Shown: positions 1 through 6,144 of the stretch, piece by piece
How the letters are laid out: the number at the start of each line of letters is the position of its first letter
Position numbering within the stretch: position 1 is the stretch's first letter
From: Acidobacteriota bacterium
GTDB lineage: Bacteria; Acidobacteriota; Terriglobia; Terriglobales; Acidobacteriaceae
NCBI GenBank assembly: GCA_021798235.1
Contig: JAJZMO010000329.1
Span: 1 to 8,636, forward strand
Reading direction: 5' to 3'
DNA: 8,636 nt
The notes under the pieces: generated by a model
What the model saw: the letters and a program-made list of their open reading frames with translations, nothing else
Told to the model about the DNA's origin: nothing
Databases searched by the model: none
Program-made: the position numbers and the translations under genes

Positions 1-56
1 TCGGACGCAAACGCGCCCGTCTTGACCGCGCCTTGCTGGGTGGTTGGTAGGCTCAT
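1..56 (-). CDS. N-terminal fragment of a divergently transcribed gene, identity unknown
   Basis: An ATG on the minus strand at 56 opens a frame that stays open to the window edge, giving MSLPTTQQGAVKTGAFAS and then Asp or Glu. A good Shine-Dalgarno (GGAG, complement of 63-66) sits 6 bases upstream, and a plausible sigma70-type promoter lies further up at 123-152. These signals together, not the short coding stretch, are the reason to call it a gene. Eighteen residues are too few to name a family. The GAFAS-acidic ending vaguely recalls N-termini of 1-pyrroline-5-carboxylate dehydrogenases, but this is only a guess. Confidence 0.5.
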   Translation of the reverse strand, partial: MSLPTTQQGAVKTGAFAS

Positions 57-122
57 GATCTTCTCCAGTGCCGTTCCCGTGTGGCGCAATGCGCCGAGTG
101 GGATACAGCCTGCATACCTCGC

Positions 123-152
123 AGTGTACGCCCGTGGGGCAAAAAATGTCAC
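123..152 (-). promoter_or_regulatory. Candidate sigma70-type promoter for the left-hand minus-strand gene
   Basis: Read on the minus strand, GTGACA (complement of 147-152, five of six matches to TTGACA) is followed after 18 bases by TACACT (complement of 123-128, four of six matches to TATAAT). Transcription would start near 116 and give a leader of about 60 bases before the ATG at 56. A small GGCGC-AAT-GCGCC hairpin (83-95) would lie in that leader. Prediction from consensus only. Confidence 0.4.
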
Positions 153-163
153 ATGGAAAAATC

Positions 164-181
164 CCGTGATTCGAGTCACGG
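164..181. repeat. 18-bp near-perfect palindrome between divergent genes (possible operator)
   Basis: CCGTGATTCGAGTCACGG reads the same on both strands except for the T170/G175 pair: arms CCGTGA and TCACGG around a TCGA core. It lies 12 bases upstream of the -35 candidate of the minus-strand gene and 50 bases upstream of the phosphotransacylase start, so a dimeric regulator bound here could act on both genes. On the minus strand the palindrome is followed by GATTTTT and so also looks a little like a terminator, but no minus-strand gene ends here. Confidence 0.4.
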
Positions 182-215
182 AATCCACGTCAAGAGCAGG
201 TAGGATCAAGGGTGT

Positions 216-223
216 AGAGGAGG
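216..223 (+). promoter_or_regulatory. Strong ribosome binding site fixing the phosphotransacylase start
   Basis: AGAGGAGG lies 8 bases before the ATG at 232. It decides between that start and the much longer open frame that reaches back to position 22. Confidence 0.8.
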
Positions 224-231
224 ATCGATCG

Positions 232-1182
232 ATGCCCAGTCCTGTTGCGCCACAGACACCCCAAGTGAGCCGTTTTGATGTGTTGCTGGAACGCGCGCGG
301 CAATTGCCCGCAGTTGATGTCGCCGTTTGCTATCCGTTGACGCGCGTATCGCTGGAGGGTGCGCTGGAGTCTGCTTCTTGCGGATTGATCCGTCCAATTT
401 TGGTGGGGCCACAGGATGCCATCGCGCAATTGGCAGAACGGGAAAATCTTGATATTGGCCAGTGTGAGCGTATCGAAGCCGCAGATGAAGGCGAGTCTGC
501 AAAGACGAGCGTGGCACTGTGCAGGTCGCGTCGTGCCAGCGCGTTGATGAAGGGCAGTCTGCACACAGATGAATTTCTGCGCCCGGTGATGTCCAAGGAG
601 ACCGGCCTGCGCACGCTGCGCCGTATCAGCCACACTTTCGTCATGGAGACGCCGGCTTACTCGCGTATTCTGCTCATCACGGATGCGGCCATCAACATTC
701 TGCCCAGCCTGGAAGACAAGGTGGACATTGTGCAGAACGCGATTGATCTGGCGCATGTTCTGGGAGTCCCGAATCCAAAGGTGGCGATTCTCTCCGCAGT
801 GGAGACGGTGCATTCCAGCATTCTCTCCACCATTCATGCGGCGGCACTGTGCAAGATGGCCGAGCGCGGCCAGATCAAAGGCGGGATTCTCGATGGACCG
901 CTGGCCTTTGACACCGCCGTCAGTCCCGAGGCGATGCGCATCAAACACCTCACTTCTTCCGTAGCGGGACAGGCGGACATTGTCGTTGTCCCGGATTTGG
1001 AATCAGGCAACATGCTGGCCAAGCAGCTTGAGTATCTGGGCGGAGCGAGTCTGGCGGGCATTGTGACAGGTGCAGCCGTGCCGATTATTTTGACCAGCCG
1101 CGCGGACTCAGCCAAAACACGCATGACTTCGGCTGCAGTCGCATCGTTGATGCACGCGGGCGAAGAGTTAATCGTGGCCTGA
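232..1182 (+). CDS. Phosphate acetyl/butyryltransferase (PTA/PTB family)
   Basis: A 316-residue cytoplasmic enzyme expected to exchange acyl-CoA and acyl phosphate (acetyl-CoA or butyryl-CoA plus phosphate), the step that links acyl-CoA to an acyl kinase. The length fits a stand-alone PTA/PTB catalytic domain. Visible family blocks are MKGSLHTDE at about 106-114, TGLRTLRRISH at about 124-134, ITDAAINI near 150, LEDKVDIVQNAIDLAH, ILDGPLAFD near 220 and PDLESGNMLAKQL near 255. These blocks most resemble the C-terminal half of the enoyl-CoA hydratase/phosphate acetyltransferase fusion proteins, but the hydratase half is absent. The start at 232 is chosen for its AGAGGAGG site; the open frame back to 22 has no such support. 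No acetate or butyrate kinase gene is seen in the window, so acetyl versus butyryl preference is open. The next feature is a tRNA with its own promoter-like box. Confidence 0.9.
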   Translation: MPSPVAPQTPQVSRFDVLLERARQLPAVDVAVCYPLTRVSLEGALESASCGLIRPILVGPQDAIAQLAERENLDIGQCERIEAADEGESAKTSVALCRSRRASALMKGSLHTDEFLRPVMSKETGLRTLRRISHTFVMETPAYSRILLITDAAINILPSLEDKVDIVQNAIDLAHVLGVPNPKVAILSAVETVHSSILSTIHAAALCKMAERGQIKGGILDGPLAFDTAVSPEAMRIKHLTSSVAGQADIVVVPDLESGNMLAKQLEYLGGASLAGIVTGAAVPIILTSRADSAKTRMTSAAVASLMHAGEELIVA

Positions 1183-1219
1183 ACCAGGATCGATGGCACC
1201 CGCTACCGGCGCGGACATT

Positions 1220-1225
1220 TACAAT
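1220..1225 (+). promoter_or_regulatory. Candidate -10 box of the tRNA gene
   Basis: TACAAT matches TATAAT at five of six positions and would place the transcript start near 1232, 7 bases before the mature tRNA end. No good -35 hexamer is seen at the usual distance, so the call rests on the -10 box and its position. Confidence 0.4.
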
Positions 1226-1238
1226 GAGAGAGTTCCGC

Positions 1239-1314
1239 GGGCCTGTAGCTCAACGGTTAGAGCAGAGGACTCATAATCCTTTGGTTGGGGGTTCAAATCC
1301 CTCCGGGCCCACCA
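1239..1314 (+). tRNA. tRNA with CAU anticodon, most likely tRNA-Ile2 (lysidine-modified, reads AUA)
   Basis: A full cloverleaf of 76 bases. The acceptor stem GGGCCTG (1239-1245) pairs with CGGGCCC (1304-1310) with one G-U, followed by discriminator A and an encoded CCA (1312-1314). The anticodon stem GAGGA/TCCTT encloses the loop CTCATAA, giving anticodon CAT at 1272-1274. The T arm GGGGG-TTCAAAT-CCCTC is intact. The anticodon-arm and variable-loop text (GGACTCATAATCC, TTGGT) closely follows the E. coli tRNA-Ile2 pattern, unlike initiator or elongator tRNA-Met. In that class, TilS converts C34 to lysidine, so the tRNA reads AUA codons and carries isoleucine. Simple anticodon-based tools may label it tRNA-Met. 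Confidence 0.93.
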
Positions 1315-1417
1315 ATCTTGCGCGGTTGCGCGGGCTAGGGTTTGTCGTAACCTTTGGTATTCTGAACTCCGCAACGGCTCTTGTTGCTTGGAGTATCTTT
1401 GTCATTTATATCCACCC

Positions 1418-2872
1418 ATGACTGACCGCGCACAGCGTATCTACCGGCCTCTTCTTTTTGTCGCGGTTGCATTGTTGCTTTTGCTGCGGCTGTTGCATTT
1501 GCGTGCTGACTTTACCTCGATGCACTGGTTCAGCCAGGAGGCCGCGGAATTTACCGACGAGGGTTTTTATACCAGCGCGGCGCTTCATCACTTTACGGGC
1601 GTTCCCCTCTATATTCGCGGCGGATGGAACCCAAGCGTCTTCATGCCCGTTTGGCCTTTGCTGGTGGGTGCGGTTTTTCATTGGACAGGAGTCTCCGTCG
1701 TTGCGGCACGCGCGCTGGCCGTTGTCTGCACGTGGATCACAGCATTGCTGCTTTACTTTGTCACGCGGCAATATCGTTCGCAGATCTTCGCGCTGATCAC
1801 TGTACTTCTATTTGCTGCGAACGTACTTGGATTTTTTATTGGACGCTTGGCGATTTTGGAGCCTGCCTTCTGTCTCTTTCTCCTGCTCACACTGTGGATG
1901 GCGGGCAAGGTGCGCGCGAATGGCTACGCATTGGCGGGGGCTGTCGGCGTTGTCTTTGTGATCCTGACGCTGACAAAAACCACGGGACCATTTGTGCTGC
2001 CCGCCGTTTTGTATCCCATCTGGGCGAACAATCGGGAGGATCGCAGCGAGGCAGGCAAACTGCTGGCAACGGCTCTGGGCATCATCGTGCTGCTGCTGGG
2101 ATGCGCAAAGATATTTTGGGCGGGGCACTATGCCGTGGATGCGCAGATTATTCTGGGCATGAATCCGCTGTGGCAACTGGAGCATTCTCTGCCCCGACTG
2201 GCTCGGTTTTTCTTCCGCGGCACTTGGATCGATCCGGTGCTCTTTCCGCTTGCGCTGCTTTGCGCCATTGCAGCACTGGCGCGGCTGCGCTTTCTGTGGC
2301 GGGACACGCTATTCGTCACAGCGGTTTTGTGGGAGACCGGTTACGCTGCATTCATCGTCTTTCATTATGATGGCCCGCCGCGCTACTTCGTCCCGTTGAT
2401 TGTGCCCACAATCTGGCTGGCGTTGATTCTGCTGGAAGTTCTGTGGAAGCAGCAAAAGCGGACGGCGCAGGTGTTGGTTGCGTGCGTTGCCGTGTCGGCA
2501 GTTTGGAACGTGGCGAGTATTGTGCGGTATCTGGCACACCCTCACTACACATTTTTCCAGACATGTGCGTCCATCCGGCGCACAGTGGAGGCCGACGCCA
2601 GCGTGCCGCATCTTTTGATTGGCCGTGGGGCGGAAGAGATTTCCCTGATAAGCGGGGGGCTGCCCGCCATCGACAGCGACGGAATGATGCCGATGGCGGA
2701 GAAGATCCCGACGTATCACACTGGCTGGTTGGTGCAGTGGTCGCGCTACACGCCGCAACGTATGCGCTCAGCACAACAGCAATTCGACTTTGTCCGGCAG
2801 TCGAAGTATCCCGTTTTTAGCCCGGAAAAAATGGCTGTGCTGCGTCTGTATAAAATCCTTCCCCTCCGGTAG
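1418..2872 (+). CDS. Membrane glycosyltransferase-like protein, GT39/PMT/ArnT type
   Basis: A 484-residue polytopic membrane protein with around ten hydrophobic segments, beginning with one at about residues 11-28. The first large periplasmic loop carries an Asp-Glu pair (D47-E48 in FTDEGFY), the usual place of the catalytic acid in the PMT_2/ArnT superfamily. A second family-like block, GRLAILEP, is at about 142-149. Such enzymes move a sugar from a polyprenyl-phosphate donor to a lipid or protein on the outer face of the inner membrane; donor and acceptor cannot be told here. The C-terminal 90 residues are soluble. The ATG at 1418 is preferred to an in-frame TTG at 1388 because the protein then starts just before the first membrane segment. 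Neither start has a clear ribosome binding site, so a leaderless or weakly translated message is possible. Its stop lies 7 bases from the stop of the convergent ddl gene. Confidence 0.8.
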   Translation: MTDRAQRIYRPLLFVAVALLLLLRLLHLRADFTSMHWFSQEAAEFTDEGFYTSAALHHFTGVPLYIRGGWNPSVFMPVWPLLVGAVFHWTGVSVVAARALAVVCTWITALLLYFVTRQYRSQIFALITVLLFAANVLGFFIGRLAILEPAFCLFLLLTLWMAGKVRANGYALAGAVGVVFVILTLTKTTGPFVLPAVLYPIWANNREDRSEAGKLLATALGIIVLLLGCAKIFWAGHYAVDAQIILGMNPLWQLEHSLPRLARFFFRGTWIDPVLFPLALLCAIAALARLRFLWRDTLFVTAVLWETGYAAFIVFHYDGPPRYFVPLIVPTIWLALILLEVLWKQQKRTAQVLVACVAVSAVWNVASIVRYLAHPHYTFFQTCASIRRTVEADASVPHLLIGRGAEEISLISGGLPAIDSDGMMPMAEKIPTYHTGWLVQWSRYTPQRMRSAQQQFDFVRQSKYPVFSPEKMAVLRLYKILPLR

Positions 2873-2879
2873 GCGGGAA

Positions 2880-4061
2880 CTACTTGCTGTATGCGTTGCT
2901 GCGTTTTTCTGCGTGGCGCTCCTGGGCCAGAGCGATGAGCCGGTCGATGAGCTTGGCATAGGGCAGGCCGCTGGCCTCCCACAGCTTGGGATACATGCTG
3001 ATGGAGGTAAAGCCGGGCAGCGTGTTGACCTCATTGATGTAGATTTTTCGAGTCCGTTCGGTTTTGCCTGGTTCCATTAAAAAGTCCACGCGCGCCAGGC
3101 CAGAGCATTCGCAGGCACGAAAGGCGGCAAGGGCCATCTGCTGCACGCGCTTGGCCTCCGCCTTGGTAATGTTGGCGGGAATCACAGGCTGGGAGCCTTC
3201 ACTCAAATACTTCGCGTCGTAATCGTAAAACTCCTTGCACGGGATGATTTCGCCAACAACAGAGGCCTCAGGCGCGTCGTTGCCCAGCACGGCGACTTCC
3301 AGCTCGCGCGCCTTGCCGTGCTTGCCGCCCACGCTTTGCTCAATGACGATCTTGCGATCATAGTGTGCGGCCATCTCCATCGCGGGAGCCAATTCTTTGC
3401 GATCATGCACCTTGCTGATGCCGACGGACGAGCCAAGATTGGCTGGCTTGATGAAGAGCGGATAGCGCAGCGCGGCTTCAATTTGCTGCGTGGCGCGGCG
3501 GGGATTCTTCGCCCACTCCGCGCGCAATAGTGTTATGGATTTTGTCATGGGCAGCTTGGCCGTGGCGAAGAGCCGCTTCATCACGTCCTTATCCATGCCG
3601 GCAGCGGAGCCGAGCACGCCGGAGCCAACATAGGCGATGTCGGCCAACTCCAGCAGCCCTTGCACCGTGCCGTCTTCTCCGAAGGTGCCGTGCAGCACGG
3701 GGAAGATGACATCAACGGCCAAGGATTGTTCCGCGCTGGAGCGCAAGCGGGCCAGGGAACTGGTTACGGCAGGCGCAGGCTCTGGGCGCAGCAGCGTTTC
3801 ACTGCCATGTGCCAGCACGGAGGCCGAGGCCGTTGCCTCGGGATCGCCCGCGCGCAAATGTTTTTCCGTGGATGGGGGGGCGGACAACATGCGTTCCGCG
3901 TCGCCGGAGGTGAGCCAGTGTCCATCCTTGGTGATGCCGATCAATTGCACATCATAGCGGCTGCGGTCGATGGCTTGCAGTACGCTGGCGGCAGAGAGCA
4001 GCGAGACTTCATGCTCACCGCTGCGTCCGCCAAAGAGAATGCCAATGCGTGGTTTGTTCAT
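2880..4061 (-). CDS. ddl: D-alanine--D-alanine ligase
   Basis: A 393-residue cytoplasmic ATP-grasp enzyme that joins two D-alanines for peptidoglycan precursors. Family motifs appear in order: GGRSGEHEVS (11-20), HGTFGEDG (124-131), YVGSG with S147, FIKPANLGSSVG (203-214), FYDYDAKYL (278-286), ARVDF (323-327) and INEVNTLPGFTSIS (342-355). E18, S147 and Y285 match the Glu-Ser-Tyr triad of E. coli DdlB, and D326, E344 and N346 match the magnesium ligands. Tyr285 and the DAKYL loop argue for D-Ala-D-Ala rather than the D-Ala-D-lactate products of VanA-type enzymes. The C-terminal block is closest in style to DdlA. It is about 30 residues longer than DdlA, with an Ala/Ser-rich stretch at about 60-112. 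The ATG at 4061 has AGGA 5 bases upstream; an in-frame TTG at 4088 is less likely. It lies 69 bases downstream of arginase. Confidence 0.95.
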   Translation of the reverse strand: MNKPRIGILFGGRSGEHEVSLLSAASVLQAIDRSRYDVQLIGITKDGHWLTSGDAERMLSAPPSTEKHLRAGDPEATASASVLAHGSETLLRPEPAPAVTSSLARLRSSAEQSLAVDVIFPVLHGTFGEDGTVQGLLELADIAYVGSGVLGSAAGMDKDVMKRLFATAKLPMTKSITLLRAEWAKNPRRATQQIEAALRYPLFIKPANLGSSVGISKVHDRKELAPAMEMAAHYDRKIVIEQSVGGKHGKARELEVAVLGNDAPEASVVGEIIPCKEFYDYDAKYLSEGSQPVIPANITKAEAKRVQQMALAAFRACECSGLARVDFLMEPGKTERTRKIYINEVNTLPGFTSISMYPKLWEASGLPYAKLIDRLIALAQERHAEKRSNAYSK

Positions 4062-4130
4062 GGGTGTCCTGGGATGTTGTTGTGTCAAAATCTCTTCAAG
4101 TTTTAGCGCAAGGATCTTGTTACTTTTTCT

Positions 4131-5126
4131 TTATAAAATCTTCTTCCCAAATGCAGAAGCAATCAACTCCACGGCTAACTGCGCGGTGCGGTTGCGCTCA
4201 TCAATGACGGGGTTGACCTCGACCAGTTCAAAGCTGAGCATGCCGCTATCGTTGGATGGCGCGGCGCGGCTGGTGGCATCGGCAAGTATCTCCATCGCCA
4301 AGTGCGCTTCGCGATAGGTGGCGCCGCCGCGTACTGGCGTGCCCACGCCGGGTGCATCTTCGGGATCAACCCAGTCCATGTCCAAGGAGACGTGATAGCC
4401 CGCAGTGTCGCGTCCGGCAATGCGCAGCGCCTCTTCCATCACGGCGCGCATTCCACGCTCGTCGATGTCGCGCATGGTGTAGACGGCGGATACGCCAGCG
4501 CGGCGAATATTTTCTTTTTCAGCGGCGTCGATGTCGCGCACGCCGACCAACACCGTGTTTTGCGCAGCCACCTTGGGTTGCCAGTTGAGCAGGTCGCGCA
4601 GCGGCTTTGGTCCCAAACCGAGCAGCGCAGCCAGCGGCATTCCATGCACGTTGCCGCTGGGCGAGGTCTCCGGCGTATTGCAGTCGGTATGCGCGTCCAT
4701 CCAAACCAGGCCGATCTTTTTTTTCTTGCGGCGGAAGAATTCCGCCACGCCGCTCACCGTGCCCACGGCCACGGAGTGATCGCCGCCGAGCACAATCGGC
4801 GTCTGCCCCTGCGCGAGGGTCTCTTGCACCTGTGCGGCCACCTCTGCGCAGGTTGCGGTGATTGGTGCCAGATATTTTGCGTGCGTATCGCCGCATTGTT
4901 GCTGCTCGGCCAGTGCCACGGCGATGTTGCCGCCATCTTGCACACGATGGCCCAACGCTTGCAAGCGCGCCTGCAAGCCTGCCACGCGCACTGCTGAGGG
5001 TCCCATGTCCACGCCGCGCCGCGCTGCGCCCAAGTCGAGCGGCACGCCCAGGATGCGCAGGTCGCGGCTGTGCGTTGCGGGCCGTACTTGCGGCTTGGGC
5101 TGCGTGGATTTTTTCGGTGTCATCAT
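4131..5126 (-). CDS. rocF: Arginase
   Basis: A 331-residue manganese ureohydrolase that splits L-arginine into L-ornithine and urea in the cytoplasm. All metal ligand motifs are present: GGDHS (114-118, His117), DAHTD (144-148, Asp144, His146, Asp148) and SLDMDWVDP (247-255, Asp249, Asp251). SGNVHG near 157-162 is the arginase substrate-binding block and favours arginase over agmatinase or formiminoglutamase. APGVGTPVRGG and the C-terminal SFELVEVNP also fit. The N-terminal 20 residues are a Lys/Pro-rich extra tail. Two adjacent ATG codons (5126 and 5123) can start it; only a weak GGA lies 8 bases before the first. It begins 16 bases after the stop of the TIM-barrel gene, so the two are probably co-transcribed. 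A run of eight A in the coding strand (codons for KKKK near 134-137) is unusual. Confidence 0.93.
   Translation of the reverse strand: MMTPKKSTQPKPQVRPATHSRDLRILGVPLDLGAARRGVDMGPSAVRVAGLQARLQALGHRVQDGGNIAVALAEQQQCGDTHAKYLAPITATCAEVAAQVQETLAQGQTPIVLGGDHSVAVGTVSGVAEFFRRKKKKIGLVWMDAHTDCNTPETSPSGNVHGMPLAALLGLGPKPLRDLLNWQPKVAAQNTVLVGVRDIDAAEKENIRRAGVSAVYTMRDIDERGMRAVMEEALRIAGRDTAGYHVSLDMDWVDPEDAPGVGTPVRGGATYREAHLAMEILADATSRAAPSNDSGMLSFELVEVNPVIDERNRTAQLAVELIASAFGKKIL
4717..4724 (-). other. A8 run forming an A-AAA-AAG slippery heptamer within arginase
   Basis: On the coding strand the codons read AAG AAA AAA AAG, which puts the heptamer A-AAA-AAG in the zero frame, the same arrangement as the E. 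coli dnaX slippery site. A -1 slip would continue to a stop at 4519 and destroy the active site. It encodes a plain Lys4 stretch in the surface region before the DAHTD motif, so it may be simple codon choice. Confidence 0.35.
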
Positions 5127-5142
5127 CCAGTTGATCCGCGTC

Positions 5143-6018
5143 CTATCCTTCCGCTGCTTGTTGACTGCCCGTGTCGAGCCAGGCGAAACTCTCCTGCAAT
5201 TTTTGCACGAGTGCGGATTCAGCCGATTCGGTGAGCGCGTCCTGGCTGGGATGAATCTCCAAAACTCGGGACGGAGTGTGCGGTAGGCTGGCCAGAGCGC
5301 GCAGCGCCTCCGGCCAAAGAATGCTGCCTTCGCCGGGCCAGAGGTGCGTGTCGCGGTCGCCTGCATTGTCGTGCAAATGCACCATGCGCACATGTGGGGC
5401 GAGGGTTTCGATAGCAGTTGTGATGCCACCGCCGGGCAGGCTGGCGCAGAGATGCGCGTGGCCCAGGTCCAGGCAAACGCCCACATCGCGGAAGTGGCCA
5501 CTGGCAATGATCTCCGCCAAATGTTGCGGCTGAGCCACGTCGTTGGTCAGATTTTCCAGCAACAGCTTGACGCCAAGCGGTGCGGCAAAGGCGCGCAGAT
5601 GTTCGACCGCGGTTAGCGCGTGTTCGAATGCGCGGGCGTCCCATGGATCGTTGGCATCGCCCAAGTGCAGGATCAAATAAGCGAAGGGAATCTGCTCGGC
5701 GCATTCGAGTGCCCGCTTGACCTCATCCATTGCGTCGATGCGGCGGGATTTTTCCCGATGCACCACGTTGACGGCGGGCGCGCCCGTGCGGCCCATCTCT
5801 GCATCGGGAAAGAGTGGTGCGTGCAGCGCCAGCGGTCGCAACGGGTTGGAGCGGAACCATGCGCCCAGATCGCGCGCATCGCTGCGGCTGGCGTAGTCAA
5901 AGTGCTGGCGCGCGGCGAAGACCTCAACCGCCGCTGCTCCGGAGCGCGCCAGTGCATCGAGCGGTACGGAAAGCAAGCGTCGGCGTAGAAATAGATAGCT
6001 GGATACAGTGTGGGACAT
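5143..6018 (-). CDS. TIM-barrel metal enzyme, sugar phosphate isomerase/epimerase (AP endonuclase 2 superfamily)
   Basis: A 291-residue protein with the xylose-isomerase-like barrel pattern. Strand-end motifs follow in order: AVEVF (E32), LHAP (H66), LILHLG (H118), LLLENL (E155), CLDLGHAHL (D184, H187), VHLHDN (H216), RDTHLWPGEGS (D223, H225) and VLEIHP (E254). Members bind Zn, Mn or similar metals and either isomerise or epimerise sugars and related hydroxy-acids, or cut DNA at abasic sites. H66 to E254 line up with the nine zinc ligands of endonuclease IV, but the Nfo-specific DTCH and HLNDSK-type signatures are absent, so a small-molecule substrate is more likely. No reaction can be named. 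ATG 6018 is chosen because GGAAG lies 8 bases upstream; ATG 6024 and GTG 6033 are alternatives. It leads a likely transcript with arginase, 16 bases downstream. Confidence 0.82.
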   Translation of the reverse strand: MSHTVSSYLFLRRRLLSVPLDALARSGAAAVEVFAARQHFDYASRSDARDLGAWFRSNPLRPLALHAPLFPDAEMGRTGAPAVNVVHREKSRRIDAMDEVKRALECAEQIPFAYLILHLGDANDPWDARAFEHALTAVEHLRAFAAPLGVKLLLENLTNDVAQPQHLAEIIASGHFRDVGVCLDLGHAHLCASLPGGGITTAIETLAPHVRMVHLHDNAGDRDTHLWPGEGSILWPEALRALASLPHTPSRVLEIHPSQDALTESAESALVQKLQESFAWLDTGSQQAAEG

Positions 6019-6060
6019 GGGCATGGCTTCCACGGATAAAACGCAATTCTACTGTATCCA
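6000..6060 (-). repeat. 10-bp inverted repeat bracketing the start of the TIM-barrel gene
   Basis: TGGATACAGT (6000-6009) and ACTGTATCCA (6051-6060) are exact reverse complements, 41 bases apart. The interval holds the ribosome binding region and start codon at 6018, and one arm lies inside codons 4-7. In the mRNA the arms could pair and close a loop around the start; as DNA they could be two half-sites. The right arm overlaps TAGAAT (complement of 6046-6051), a possible -10 box without a good -35. Chance occurrence of such a pair somewhere in a window this size is not negligible. Confidence 0.35.
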
Positions 6061-6144
6061 CCGGAGACAAGAGAATCGGTTTGTTGCTCAATCGCCAGGG
6101 GAGACACGGAGGCAGCCACCAATTTTTTTGCGGCGTGCAGCGTG

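Noticed and set aside
22..231. 70-residue N-terminal extension of the phosphotransacylase
   Set aside because: No ribosome binding site, no family similarity, and a strong AGAGGAGG site at the internal ATG 232. It also overlaps the divergent gene start.
1239..1417. tRNA gene as an integration site for a mobile element
   Set aside because: No integrase and no repeated tRNA 3' end downstream; the following gene is an ordinary membrane enzyme.
1224..1421. Small + strand open frame with the peptide VAQRLEQRTHNPLVGGSNPS
   Set aside because: It is a conceptual translation of the tRNA gene; this peptide pattern is a well-known annotation artefact over tRNAs.
4302..4997. 231-codon open frame on the + strand opposite arginase
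   Set aside because: Antisense shadow of a conserved gene in GC-rich DNA; no motifs or start signal. The same applies to 3660-4106, 6370-7104 and 7914-8486.
5127..5507. Long N-terminal extension of arginase on the minus strand
   Set aside because: It overlaps the well-supported TIM-barrel coding region in another frame, and arginases begin close to the ILGVPLDLG block.
5143..6018. Genuine endonuclease IV (nfo)
   Set aside because: Metal ligands fit, but the DTCH and HLNDSK-type signatures and DNA-contact loops of Nfo are not seen.
6123..6129. Run of seven T after the VirB10-like gene as a terminator
   Set aside because: The run is T on the + strand, while the ending gene is on the minus strand, where it reads as A. 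No + strand gene ends there.
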